From Pseudoalteromonas sp. A25 (GTDB taxonomy: Bacteria > Pseudomonadota > Gammaproteobacteria > Enterobacterales > Alteromonadaceae): DNA of 64,000 bases. This document shows, piece by piece, positions 52,893 to 63,700 of the stretch (its first letter is position 1; each line of letters begins with the position of its first letter). The translations under genes and the position numbers were made by a program. Below the pieces are notes generated by a model, which searched no databases, was not told the origin of the DNA, and was given only the letters and a program-made list of their open reading frames with translations. Location: the NCBI RefSeq assembly GCF_009176705.1, contig NZ_AP021847.1, forward strand, positions 124,001 to 188,000, read 5' to 3'.

Positions 52893-54473
52893 ATGCGCAT
52901 TATTTTTACGGTACTCCTATGTACCTTTTTGTCATCATGCCAGCTTACATCTTCAGAGCCTACGCAGTACCTTACTGTATTACACACAAATGATAACCAT
53001 GGTCGCTTTTGGCACAATGAAGATGGCGAATATGGTATGGCGGCACGTAAAACATTAATTGATAAGCTTCGCTCTCAAGCACAGCAGCAAGGGCATGCCG
53101 TGCTGCTATTGTCAGGGGGAGATATCAACACTGGTATTCCAGAGTCAGATCTGCAATTTGCAGAACCCGACTTTAAAGGCATGAGCCTACTTGGTTATGA
53201 CGCTATGGCGATTGGCAACCATGAGTTTGACAACCCACTAGATGTGCTTGACAAACAACAAAACTGGTCAAACTTCCCTTTGCTATCTGCCAATATTCTT
53301 CATGCAAAAGACAATAGTCATGCCTATCAACCTTACACCATTATCAACAAGCAAGGTCTGTCTATTGCGGTCGTCGGTTTAACAACAACCGACACTGCTA
53401 AAATTGCCAATCCAGAGTATTTGGGTGATCTGATATTTGTTGAGCCGTCAAAAATTTTAACATCGGTTGTCAAATCCATCAGAGCAAATCACGCGGTAGA
53501 TGCTGTTATAGCCGTAACACACATGGGACATTTTCATAATGCAGAACATGGTATAAACGCGCCAGGTGACGTAACACTGGCTCGTAACCTGGCACCAAAT
53601 ACCATCGATATGATCATTGGGGGCCATTCGCAAGAGCCTGTCTGTGTAACTGAACGAGGTCAAGCAGATAAAGACTTTGCTCCTGGGAAGTCTTGTATAC
53701 CTGATCAACAAAACGGCATTTGGATAATGCAAGCTCATGAGTGGGGCAAATATGTTGGCAAAGCCGAGTTTAAAATCAAAGATGGTAAGAAGTCTTTAAT
53801 CAGTTATGAGCTAATACCCGTTAACTTGAAAGATGATAAGGGCCAGTATATTAATGGATATATAGAACCCGATCAAAAACTTGAGGCTTTTTTGCAACCT
53901 TATCAGACCTTTGGAGAACAAAAGCTTAAAGGCAGCGTTGGCTACGTTGACAACTACCTTGATGGCAAGCGCTCTACTGTACGTTTTACTCAAAGTAAAC
54001 TGGCAGCTCTGATAATTAAAGCACAAATGGCAGCGGTAAACGCCGATTTTGGTTTAATAAGTGGTGGTGGTATTCGTCATAGCATTAAAGCCGGAGATGT
54101 AAGCTACAAAGACATTTTAAAAGTGCATCCCTTTAAGAACCGGATCACTGTGATGCAATGGAAAGGTAATGAGCTATTAGATTACCTAAATACAGTAACG
54201 CGTTTTCCGCCTGATTCGGGCGCATACATGCAATATTATGGGCTTTCATTTGACCTAGTTAACGGGCAGTTGACGAATGTTATGATCAATGGTGAAGCTT
54301 TAGATATAAATGCACAGTATCGTATGAGCATCAACAGCTACAACGCCGCTGGAGGCGATGGCTACCCCAACATCACTCAGTTGGCAGGCTTTAAATCTAC
54401 CAGCATTACCGATGCCCAAGTACTAAAAGATTACTTGGAAAAGCACTCTCCGATTAATGTTGGGCTACTATAA
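52893..54473 (+). CDS. ushA: UshA-type 5'-nucleotidase / UDP-sugar hydrolase, lipoprotein
   Basis: Envelope phosphohydrolase that dephosphorylates nucleotides and cleaves UDP-sugars for scavenging. The signal ends in the lipobox LSSC (C16), so unlike E. coli UshA it is probably lipid-anchored. Catalytic domain: VLHTNDNHGRFW, LSGGDINTGIPESDLQ, AIGNHEFDNP, THMGHFHNAEHG and GGHSQEP (metal and catalytic His). C-terminal substrate domain: DFGLISGGGIRHSI and YMQYYGLSFDLV with the ring-stacking aromatics. 526 residues. A hairpin follows. Confidence 0.94.
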   Translation: MRIIFTVLLCTFLSSCQLTSSEPTQYLTVLHTNDNHGRFWHNEDGEYGMAARKTLIDKLRSQAQQQGHAVLLLSGGDINTGIPESDLQFAEPDFKGMSLLGYDAMAIGNHEFDNPLDVLDKQQNWSNFPLLSANILHAKDNSHAYQPYTIINKQGLSIAVVGLTTTDTAKIANPEYLGDLIFVEPSKILTSVVKSIRANHAVDAVIAVTHMGHFHNAEHGINAPGDVTLARNLAPNTIDMIIGGHSQEPVCVTERGQADKDFAPGKSCIPDQQNGIWIMQAHEWGKYVGKAEFKIKDGKKSLISYELIPVNLKDDKGQYINGYIEPDQKLEAFLQPYQTFGEQKLKGSVGYVDNYLDGKRSTVRFTQSKLAALIIKAQMAAVNADFGLISGGGIRHSIKAGDVSYKDILKVHPFKNRITVMQWKGNELLDYLNTVTRFPPDSGAYMQYYGLSFDLVNGQLTNVMINGEALDINAQYRMSINSYNAAGGDGYPNITQLAGFKSTSITDAQVLKDYLEKHSPINVGLL

Positions 54474-54483
54474 AACGTTCTCC

Positions 54484-54506
54484 AAGGAGGCAAGTCATGC
54501 CTCCTT
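54484..54506 (+). terminator. terminator of ushA
   Basis: AAGGAGGC (54484-54491) pairs with GCCTCCTT (54499-54506) around a 7-nt loop; a T-rich tract (ATCTATTTTTA) follows. Confidence 0.75.
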
Positions 54507-54541
54507 ATCTATTTTTATACCCAGCAAATGCATATACGCAC

Positions 54542-55468
54542 TTACTTCCCTTTAACATCAACGTCTGAAAAACTAATATTCGATAATCCATAACTGTGTA
54601 GTTTGGAACGAGACCCCTCCCCGTACGCTTTTGGCGGGTAATATTTTGATTTTAGCTCTGGGTGCTCATTAAACACGTCATCTAGTGCAGCGCGGATCTC
54701 ACTTAAAGTCTTCTCTAAGCTATTTGAAAAATTTGGCTTTTTTCTAACCGTATGACCAAGCACTGTGAGTCGTTCAAAATAACGATTTGCAATTGATACC
54801 AATGCTTCAGGCACGTCTTTATTTGGATTAAGTATAGTATCTGCATTGCTGTCACAAAACTCTACTAGTGCGATATAAAAACATAACGGCTTATTTGCTA
54901 ACTGAACATGCTGCTGTGGGTCTGAGCTTAGGTAAATACATTTTGTATTTAAATCAAGAACTAACTTTGCTCGCTCAGACTCGATATTGGTTACCGACTT
55001 AACTAAATTTTGCCGTGCCTTTAGATGTGATCTTAGGTATAGCAACCACACCAAATATGCAAATATAAGCGGTGCAATATAACTTATCCAAAGGTGCTGC
55101 TTATTAACAAGGTACTTAATGACAACCTTTTTGTGAGCAGACTCAAGGATATAAACATGGTTATGATCGGGCTTAGGCGATGGCTCTACGCTTCGTATAT
55201 CATCAAGAACAATACGTGAGTTATGGGCGCTAAGCACCCTATTTATTTCTTGAATGTAAAGCGATACTTTTTGCTGGTCACCGCTATAATTAAACAGCGG
55301 CTCGGCAATTGGTAACATTTCTAGATCTAAAGCAATCCTAGTCGCTAACTTGCTTAAATCACTTTTTGCATCTCGTTCGATGACATAGCTTTGTGAAAAG
55401 CTAAATAATAAAGTAAACGTTACAACCAGTAATACAAAGCTAGTGACCTTGTGGTGTTTAACCTTCAT
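54542..55468 (-). CDS. two-TM protein with cytoplasmic, possibly winged-helix C-terminal domain
   Basis: Order: TM1 (about 9-27), periplasmic region of ~95 residues, TM2 (about 128-147), then a ~160-residue cytoplasmic part. The latter starts with strands AKLVLDLNTKCIYLS and continues NKPLCFYIALVEFC, which resembles the beta-hairpin and first helix of OmpR-type winged helices; TLSEIRAALDDVF could be the recognition-helix region. This reading is uncertain. I start at M3 (ATG 55468) because GAGGG lies 8 bp upstream. It overlaps the binding-protein gene by 11 bp, so the two act together, probably as sensor and output. Confidence 0.55.
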   Translation of the reverse strand: MKVKHHKVTSFVLLVVTFTLLFSFSQSYVIERDAKSDLSKLATRIALDLEMLPIAEPLFNYSGDQQKVSLYIQEINRVLSAHNSRIVLDDIRSVEPSPKPDHNHVYILESAHKKVVIKYLVNKQHLWISYIAPLIFAYLVWLLYLRSHLKARQNLVKSVTNIESERAKLVLDLNTKCIYLSSDPQQHVQLANKPLCFYIALVEFCDSNADTILNPNKDVPEALVSIANRYFERLTVLGHTVRKKPNFSNSLEKTLSEIRAALDDVFNEHPELKSKYYPPKAYGEGSRSKLHSYGLSNISFSDVDVKGK

Positions 55469-56357
55469 TATCATAACCCTCTACAAAACCGTAAGGTGCA
55501 ATATTGCATTGCCAATAATGCTGCAACTTGTCAAAGTAGCTTGACTGAACATTATTAACAACAGCACTAATTGAGCTTTGTAATGCGCATGCTAAATCGG
55601 TATTTTCGTCTGCCATCTTTATATACCACTTACTACCACTTACATTGTCGGCGATTGGCGTTATATAGTTTTCAGAAAACTTTTGCTGATCTTGTTCTTG
55701 CCAATAAGAAGCGATTATATCAACCTCCCCTTTAGAAAGTAGCTCTCTAAGCGCACTGTGAGAGCCTGCATACACAATATTCAATGCTGACAAATCGATA
55801 TCTAGTTGCTTAAAAACTTGCTTTGGCAAAATATGCGCTGAACGACTAGTTGGGTAATCTACCAATCCAATTGTTTTATCAAGAAAATAAGCCTTTTCTA
55901 ATCGTGGCTTCTCACGGGCAGATATAAAAAAAGCGGTATAGCTTGGGTAGCCAATTAATGGCATATAGTTTTGTGTAGACTCAGCCATCATCGCTTCCAT
56001 CACATTATCTTTACTGAGTATGATATCCGCTATTCCTTTAGCTAAAAATTCAATCTGCTCTGCAAGGCTTCCTCCCCAATATGTTTCTACAGAGCCATAC
56101 TGCTTCGCTAATACGCTGTCTTGGCATAATGAGTGATGAACCTTTTCGGCTAAGCTCTGTACAGGTACATGAACGCGAAATACCGCCAGACTAGATGAAC
56201 TTGCTATTTTGCATGTGTACGAATAGGAGCTTACAGGTGACAGCTTATTTAATTCGCTGTTAACGAGTAAATAAGGTACAAACCAGTTAGCGAGCAATAA
56301 GAGCAATAGCACTACAAAAAACGTACATTTATTGTTCAAAATAGATGTTTTGTTCAA
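55458..56357 (-). CDS. membrane-anchored periplasmic binding protein (PhnD/SsuA-like)
   Basis: The 299 residues start with an uncleaved N-terminal anchor (about 12-34) rather than a standard signal peptide, followed by a type 2 binding-protein fold: GGSLAEQIEFLAKGIADIILS, SYTAFFISAREKP, KTIGLVDYPTSRSAHILPKQ and GEVDIIASYWQEQ. These resemble phosphonate/phosphite binding proteins of the PhnD group. No permease gene is adjacent. Coupling with the two-TM protein suggests ligand sensing, not transport; the ligand is unknown. Confidence 0.7.
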   Translation of the reverse strand: MNKTSILNNKCTFFVVLLLLLLANWFVPYLLVNSELNKLSPVSSYSYTCKIASSSSLAVFRVHVPVQSLAEKVHHSLCQDSVLAKQYGSVETYWGGSLAEQIEFLAKGIADIILSKDNVMEAMMAESTQNYMPLIGYPSYTAFFISAREKPRLEKAYFLDKTIGLVDYPTSRSAHILPKQVFKQLDIDLSALNIVYAGSHSALRELLSKGEVDIIASYWQEQDQQKFSENYITPIADNVSGSKWYIKMADENTDLACALQSSISAVVNNVQSSYFDKLQHYWQCNIAPYGFVEGYDNEG

Positions 56358-56577
56358 AACTTAATACTTCTTGATTAGCAGACAACGTCATTACAACAAG
56401 TTCCCTTACTTATTACAATAGGTAATTTTACCTATGCCTTATAACGCATTGTTTTAATTACTTTATTAACAAGAAATTATGAATAGGCTTGACTCCTTTT
56501 GTTTTCTTGAAAAACACGGACAATTGACCTTATTGAAATAGCGGTTCTATATCGCGTTCTGTTCAGAGTATAGATAC

Positions 56578-57438
56578 ATGTTAACAACTAAAATTTCTTC
56601 GCTGGCGCTCGCTGCGGCACTTTTAACATCATCACAAGCGCTAGCTTGGGGTCAAAACGGTCATCGAATAGTTGGAGAATTGGCGTCTCTACACCTTACC
56701 CCTACAACTCAAAACGCATTACTACCATTACTCGAAGGTGACTCTTTAGCAGAAGTGTCGACCTGGGCAGACGAAATGCGTTCTGACAATAGTACGTTTT
56801 GGCGAAAAAAATCCTCAAAATGGCACTACATAAATGTTACTGACGCTGAGAATATGCATAAACATGTGCATCACGATGTATCATCCAAAGAACAAGTTAA
56901 AAATGTTTTAGACGGCATGTACTACGGTATTAATGTGCTGAAGTCTGATAAGTCATCTCTTAACGAAAAACGTTTCGCTTTGCGCTTTTTAGTACACCTT
57001 GTTGGTGATAGTCATCAGCCGTTTCATGCAGGGCGTGCAGATGATCACGGTGGCAATAAAATTAGCGTAACCTTTTTTGGGGACAAAACTAACCTGCACA
57101 GCACTTGGGACACTCGTTTAATAGAAAATGAGCGCCTATCTTACACTGAGTTTACAAATTTCATAAAAACGTCAAATAGCGCTATCATTGAAGACTATTT
57201 GAACAGTGAACCCGCTGACTGGCTGCTAGAGTCGCACCACATAGCAGAAAATATTTATAACTTAAATGAAACTGACATAAGTTACGGGTACATTTACAAA
57301 TATATGCCAACAGTTAAGACTCGCTTACAACAAGGGGGAATTCGACTAGCTGGCCTGTTAAACCAAATTTTTGATAAAAACGCGCAGCCACTTAAAGAAG
57401 CGCTGAAGACTTCTAACACTGCGACACTAAATAACTAG
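56578..57438 (+). CDS. S1/P1-type nuclease, exported
   Basis: Trinuclear-zinc nuclease that cleaves single-stranded DNA and RNA and removes 3'-phosphates. The signal peptide ends SQALA, leaving mature W1 (WGQNGH), the N-terminal zinc ligand. Other ligands: H of GHRI, D of STWADEM, H of KWHYIN, FLVHLVGDSHQPFHAG and DDHGGNKISV, and LHSTWDTRLI. 286 residues. It sits 28 bp upstream of the first TonB receptor, with a possible shared transcript. Confidence 0.93.
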   Translation: MLTTKISSLALAAALLTSSQALAWGQNGHRIVGELASLHLTPTTQNALLPLLEGDSLAEVSTWADEMRSDNSTFWRKKSSKWHYINVTDAENMHKHVHHDVSSKEQVKNVLDGMYYGINVLKSDKSSLNEKRFALRFLVHLVGDSHQPFHAGRADDHGGNKISVTFFGDKTNLHSTWDTRLIENERLSYTEFTNFIKTSNSAIIEDYLNSEPADWLLESHHIAENIYNLNETDISYGYIYKYMPTVKTRLQQGGIRLAGLLNQIFDKNAQPLKEALKTSNTATLNN

Positions 57439-57466
57439 TAAGTTCTACAATACGGGAAACAATATA

Positions 57467-60400
57467 ATGAAAACTCTTTTGCGCAAAACTTCGCTCTCTC
57501 TAGCGATTGCTGCAAGCCTCGCGGCTAGTGGCGCTGCATTTGCTAATGACACAGCGTCGAGTCTAAAAGGTCAAGTGGTTGGCCCTATGGGTAACCCAGC
57601 TGCTGGCACGAAAGTTACTATTATTCATACCCCTTCAGGTTCTGTAAAAACGGCTGTTGTTAACGAAAGCGGTGTTTTCTCAGCAAAAGGCCTTCGTGTA
57701 GGCGGCCCTTACCAAATTATCGTAGACTCAGATAAATTTGAAGATACGATGCTTGAAGATATTTACCTCTCTTTGGGTAAAACTTTCCCTGTCTCTGTAC
57801 AGCTCAAGTCTCAACAGACGATGGAGCAAATCGTTGTTACTGGTCGCCCTGTTACTGCTCAAACAGGCGGTACAGGCCCTGCTACGCACTTTTCTTTAGC
57901 AGATCTTCAAAGTAAACCAGCTATCAACCGCGACATTAAAGATATCGTCCGTACTGATCCACGTATTTATGTAGACGAAAGTAACTCTGGCGCTATCCAG
58001 TGTGCTGGCGGTAATCCGCGCTTCAACAGCTTGACTGTTGATGGTATGCGTATGAACGATAACTTTGGCCTAAATAGCAATGGTTACCCAACAGAGCGTA
58101 TGCCCTTCTCTTTTGACTCAATTGCTCAAGTAGCTGTTGAGTTAGCGCCATTTGATGTTCAGTATGGTGGCTTTACTTCATGTAACATTAATGCGGTAAC
58201 AAAGTCTGGTACAAACGAATTAACTGGCGGCGTATTCTTTGATTATACTAATGATTCACTTTCTGGTGACGAAATTGATGGCCAGAAACAAAACATAGGC
58301 AACTACACAGAGAAACGCTACGGTTTCAACTTCGGTATGCCATTAGTTGAAGACACCCTATTCTTGTTTACCAGCTATGAAAAGCTTGAAGGCTCAGAAA
58401 TCTTCGAATATACGCCATTTGCAAATGGTAAAATTAGCCAAGCTCAGATAAATGAAATCATTACTATCACCAAAGATGTATATGGTTATGATGCAGGCTC
58501 TATGATACCGAGTATGCCAGTTGAAGATGAAAAGCTACTTGTTAAGCTTGACTGGAACATTAACAACGACCACCGTGCAAGCTTCGTATATAACTACAAC
58601 GATGGTTTCTCTTTATCTCAGTCTGACTCTGGCTCTGACCGTTTATCTCTTTCAAATCACTTCTATGAGCGTGGTGCTGAATTTACATCATTCGTAACAT
58701 CGATCTATTCTGACTGGAGCGACGTATTTACAACTGAAGTACGTGTTGGCTACTCAGAACTAGATAATCGTCAAATTTCGTTAGACCGTGCGTCAGGTTT
58801 TGGTGAATTCCAAGTTCGTGTTAACGATGTAAACGTTTACTTAGGTCCAGATGACTCTCGCCAGGCAAACAAGTTAAAATATGACAACTTATCTCTTAAA
58901 TTCGCAGGTACCTATTATTTAGATGACCACGAACTTTACTTTGGTTATGAGCGTGAAGAGTTAGACGTATTTAACATGTTCGTACAGCACAACGAAGGTG
59001 AACACCGCTTTGGCAGCATTGAAGATTATCGCAATGGTGTGGCACGTGTATACTACGGTAATGCGTCATCTCACAACCCACAAGACGCTGCTGGCGAATT
59101 TAAGTACGCGCTGAATACGTTATATTTCCAAGACAAATTTGACCTGATTGACTACGACATTACCGTTACTGCGGGTCTTCGTTACGATTGGTATACCAGT
59201 GATGACGTTCCAGCGTTCAACCCTAACTTTAAAGAACGCTTTGGTTTCTCAAACCAGCAAAACTTAGATGGCGTTGATTTACTGCAACCTCGTTTAGGTA
59301 TCAACTGGGTGCTTAACGACCAGTTAGAATTACGCGGTGGTATTGGCCTGTATTCAGGTGGTAACCCGAATGTATGGATCTCTAACAGCTACTCAAACGA
59401 CGGTGTTCGTAACATCCAAGATAGTGAGCGTAATGTTCAACTACTTGGACCTGATGCCGTTGCATTTGTTGATGGTGGTAAACCTGGTTACGCAATTCCA
59501 CAGTCGCTTTACGATAGCATCAGTACAGGCAGCGTAGATGACAGCACAAACGTAACAGATCCAAACTTTGAGATTCCTTCAGAGTGGAAGTTTTCACTTG
59601 GGGCTACTTATGTAACTGAATCAGATTACGTATTTACAGCAGATTATCTTTACACTGATAAGCAAGACTCTGCAGTTATCAGAAACCTTGCATTACAGAC
59701 AAATGAAACTGCGCCTGATAGACGCCCTATTTACAACGACTCAATTCACTCACGTGAATCTGACTTAATGCTAACTAACGTACAAGGCGATGATGGTTAT
59801 AGCCATGTATTGTCATTTGGCATGAATAAGTCTTTTGACAACGGTGTTGACCTTGCCCTTTCTTACGCTTATTCAGTGACAAAAGACGTGCACCCAATGG
59901 ACAGCTCAGTTGCATTCTCAAACTTCCACAGAATTGCAACATACGATCCGCAAAACCCAGGTCGTTCACGCTCTGATTATGAAGTACCACATCGTGTAAC
60001 AATGAACCTATCTTACAACACAGAGTTGTTCGACGGTTTAGATACTAAGTTCAGCCTATTCGGTCAAGCAAGTGTCACTAACCCTTACTCGTACACGTTC
60101 GAGGGTCAGCGCTCTAGCATGTTTGGTTATGCAGATGACAACCGCGACCTACTTTATGTGCCAGACGTTGACGCAGCAAACGTCGTATATGGTGATGACT
60201 TTGATAAAACAGCATTTGATGCATGGGTTGAGCGCGAAGGCTTAAAACGTGGTCATATCCAAGGTCGTAATTCGCAAGATGGCGAGTGGTGGGTAACGTT
60301 TGATTTAAAAGTTGAGCAAGAGTTTGGCGGTTTTGCTGAAGGTCACAAAGGTTCAGCGTTCTTCGTAATTAAAAACGTTGGCAACCTACTAAATGACGAT

Positions 60401-60565
60401 TGGGGCACGCTTAACAAAGGTAACTCAATGCAAAATGCTGTTACAGCGTCAATCAATGATAACGGGCAATATGTATTTGAAAAGTTCAATAACCCATCGG
60501 GTACTGACTTTGAAATCAAACCATCGTTATACGAAATCCGCTTTGGTGTTAAATATAACTTCTAA
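57467..60565 (+). CDS. Oar-like TonB-dependent receptor 1
   Basis: Outer-membrane gated importer powered by TonB. Order: signal peptide (1-26, ending AFA), carboxypeptidase regulatory-like beta domain (about 30-110, SLKGQVVGPMGNPAAGTKV), TonB-box-like EQIVVTG, plug with LTVDGMRMNDNFG and INAVTKSGTNE, and a large barrel ending in KYNF, the usual terminal Phe. The plug contains two Cys (AIQCAGG and FTSCNINAV) that receptor 2 lacks. Leader ACGGGAAACAA is shared with receptor 2. Substrate unknown; 1032 residues. Confidence 0.93.
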   Translation: MKTLLRKTSLSLAIAASLAASGAAFANDTASSLKGQVVGPMGNPAAGTKVTIIHTPSGSVKTAVVNESGVFSAKGLRVGGPYQIIVDSDKFEDTMLEDIYLSLGKTFPVSVQLKSQQTMEQIVVTGRPVTAQTGGTGPATHFSLADLQSKPAINRDIKDIVRTDPRIYVDESNSGAIQCAGGNPRFNSLTVDGMRMNDNFGLNSNGYPTERMPFSFDSIAQVAVELAPFDVQYGGFTSCNINAVTKSGTNELTGGVFFDYTNDSLSGDEIDGQKQNIGNYTEKRYGFNFGMPLVEDTLFLFTSYEKLEGSEIFEYTPFANGKISQAQINEIITITKDVYGYDAGSMIPSMPVEDEKLLVKLDWNINNDHRASFVYNYNDGFSLSQSDSGSDRLSLSNHFYERGAEFTSFVTSIYSDWSDVFTTEVRVGYSELDNRQISLDRASGFGEFQVRVNDVNVYLGPDDSRQANKLKYDNLSLKFAGTYYLDDHELYFGYEREELDVFNMFVQHNEGEHRFGSIEDYRNGVARVYYGNASSHNPQDAAGEFKYALNTLYFQDKFDLIDYDITVTAGLRYDWYTSDDVPAFNPNFKERFGFSNQQNLDGVDLLQPRLGINWVLNDQLELRGGIGLYSGGNPNVWISNSYSNDGVRNIQDSERNVQLLGPDAVAFVDGGKPGYAIPQSLYDSISTGSVDDSTNVTDPNFEIPSEWKFSLGATYVTESDYVFTADYLYTDKQDSAVIRNLALQTNETAPDRRPIYNDSIHSRESDLMLTNVQGDDGYSHVLSFGMNKSFDNGVDLALSYAYSVTKDVHPMDSSVAFSNFHRIATYDPQNPGRSRSDYEVPHRVTMNLSYNTELFDGLDTKFSLFGQASVTNPYSYTFEGQRSSMFGYADDNRDLLYVPDVDAANVVYGDDFDKTAFDAWVEREGLKRGHIQGRNSQDGEWWVTFDLKVEQEFGGFAEGHKGSAFFVIKNVGNLLNDDWGTLNKGNSMQNAVTASINDNGQYVFEKFNNPSGTDFEIKPSLYEIRFGVKYNF

Positions 60566-60601
60566 GCTGTAATTCCTATCGATTGAATTTTAAATCTTAA
60601 A

Positions 60602-60639
60602 AAAACACGGTTAGCGCCCTTTGGAGCTAGCCGTGTTTT
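60602..60639 (+). terminator. intrinsic terminator after receptor 1
   Basis: AAAACACGGTTAGC (60602-60615) pairs with GCTAGCCGTGTTTT (60626-60639), one G-T pair, 10-nt loop, ending in TTTT. It separates the two receptor genes, so receptor 2 probably has its own promoter. Confidence 0.8.
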
Positions 60640-60765
60640 GATGTGATTTACAAATACTATCGAATGGATAGTTCTACTTTAACTAGATGTGGCTTGAACA
60701 CGGATGCGCCCATTTAGCTTGATTATTTGAAATTGAAACAACCTAAACACACGGGAAACAACACA

Positions 60766-63700
60766 ATGAGAAACGTTCGCTTAACTAAAGTGGCCGGCGC
60801 TTTAGCATTAGCTCTTGGCGTATCAGCAAGTGCATTTGCAGCTGACACATCATCTGCAATGCGTGGTAAAATCACCACTCCAACAGGAGACGCTGCTGCT
60901 AACGTTAAAGTTACAGTTATTCACGAGCCAACAGGCACAATCAGCACATTTATGACCAACGAATCTGGCGCGTTCATCGCAAAAGGCCTTCGTGTTGGCG
61001 GTCCTTACCGCGTAGTGCTTGATTCTGACAAGTATTCAGATGCACAGCTTAATGATATTTTCCTAGAGCTTGGTGATACGCACCGCATAGTTAACCAACT
61101 TGAGCCTTTACAACAAGTAGAAAAAATCGAAGTAACAGGTTACAAAATCGTACAGCAAGCTGGCGGCTCAAACAGCGTATTTGGCGCTGAAACAATTGAA
61201 AATGCGCCAAGCTTCAACAACGATATTAAAGACGTTGCGCGTATTAACCCACTAGCGAGCATTAACGGTGACGGTGAATTGACCATTGCAGGTAACAACC
61301 CACGCAGTAACAGCTTAACGGTTGATGGCATTGGTCAAAATGATGACTTTGGTCTATCGAAGCAAGGCTACCCTACTCTACAGCCACCTGTGGCACTTGA
61401 TGCAATTGAACAAATATCTGTAGATGCATCACCTTTTTCTGCTAAAAAAGGTAACTTCGGTGGTGGTACTATCAATGCGGTAACTAAATCTGGTTCAAAC
61501 GAATACACATTCACTGGCTTTTACGAGCACAGCTCTCCAAGCCTTGGTGGTAAGATTGACGACATCACTCAAAACTTTGACGGTCGTGATGCCGTTTTAG
61601 ATTCAGATGGTCACAGAACTTTTTCGACCAAGTCAGTTGAAACTGAAGTAACAGAAAAGCGTTTAGGCTTCAGTACTGGCGGCGCTATCATCAAAGATGA
61701 ACTATTCTACTTTGTAAACTATAACGCGTGGGAAAAAGAAAAAGAGTTGGGTTACGGTTTTGCAGGTTCCGGTGCCGAGAAAGAGTTTGTAGCGAGCCAA
61801 GCCGACTACAACACGTTCATTAATACACTTAACAATGTATATGGTCTTCAAGACTCTTTGAGTGGCGACCCAGAAGACAAAAGTGACAGTATTCTTGTTA
61901 AACTAAGCTGGAATATTAATGATGCGCACCGTGCTGACTTCACATATCAGTGGCAGAACGAAGAAGAAACAAGAGATTATCAAGACGAAGTTGCAACTGT
62001 TCAAATGAACTCTAGCTTGTTCACTTTAACGACTAAGTTCAATAACTTTGCAACTAAAATTTACTCAGATTGGTCTGATGATTTTACAACTGAGTTTGGA
62101 TTAGCATATAAAGATGTAAGCAATAGCAGCGTAACTAACTCTGATCTGGGCTCAATCGAAGTTCACCTTAAAGATGGTCGTGGACCAGGTTTCCAGTTCG
62201 GTGCAACGGAATTCCGCCACAACAATGTTGGTGAAACTGAAACGCTAGAACTGACATTTGACGCAACTTACCTACTGGGTGACCACGAAATTGGTTTTGG
62301 TGTTCAGTACAAAGACTTGCGTTTATATAACTTATTTGCTGAGAACTCACGCGGTTCCTGGACATTTGCTAGCTTGGAAGACTTTGCTAACAAGAAGCTT
62401 CACATCAACCGTGACAATTATCAATTCACTTATGGTAATGCTTATACTAGTAATGCCAACGACATGGCCTATGACTCAACTCGCAACCAATTTGCGTTAT
62501 ATGTTGAAGACAAGTTTTACCCAACAGATGATTTAGAAGTTACAGCAGGTCTTCGTTATGAGCGTCTTTCTTCAAGTGACGAAGCGAAGCTTAACCAAAA
62601 CTTCTTAAACGCTTACGGCTATAGCAACCAAGAAAACCTTGACGGTCTAGATATTATCTTGCCTCGTGTAGGTTTCAAATATTATGCAACCGAGTCTCTA
62701 ACAATCAATGGTGGTATTGGTCGTTTCCAAGGTGGTATTCCAAATGTATGGTATAACGCACCATTCCAAAACGATGGTATTACTTACGTAACTGCTTCAC
62801 AAAACGCGATTAACGATTACTTTGCAGGTGTGGAAGAAGTAGATATCACACGTGTTCCAGATGAAATTAAACAGTCTCTAGTTCAAGGTGCTGGTAGCAC
62901 AAACTATACAGACCCTAATTTTGAACTACCTTCAAGTGTTCGTGCTCAAGTTGGTTTTGAATATGAATTCGACTCAGCGCTATTAGGTGACGGTTTTAAA
63001 TGGACTGCTGAGCTTGCGTATCACAAGAAAGAGAATGAAGCGGTATGGCGTAACACTGCTATGCGACCTGTTGGCACAAGCGCTACTGGCCGTACAATTT
63101 ATGAGAGTATCTACGAAGGTGATTTAAAAGACAACTTCGATATCATGATGACTAACTCTAAAGAAGACGGTCGTTCTGTTATCTTCAGTACGTCACTAGC
63201 TAAAGAGTTCGATAACGGTCTTTACGTATCTGCTAGCTATACTCATCAAGACGTTGAAGATGTAAACCCAGGTAGCTCATCACGTGCACAAAGTAACTAC
63301 CAGTATGCAACGGTACATAGCCGCAATGTTGACTTAGTTGGCCGTGGTCACTATGAAGTTGAACACAACTTTAAAGTAAGTATGAGCTATAAAACTGAGT
63401 TCTTCGATGGTTATGCTACTAAGTTCAACGTATTCTTTGAGCGTCGTTCAGGTCGCCCATTTAGTTACACAATGGGCTTATTTAATGATGGTGACTTAGG
63501 TGATACGCGTGACTTCAACAGAGGTTCAGCTTATTTAGCTTACATCCCGACTGGTGCAGATGATGTAAATGTAGACTGGGCAAAGTCAAAACTGTCTTGG
63601 GCGGAGCTTGAAACATTACTAAACCGTGCGGGTATTTCAGAGCGCGGTCAATTACTTGGCCGTAATACTGGTACTCAACCTTGGGTTACAACCATGGATG

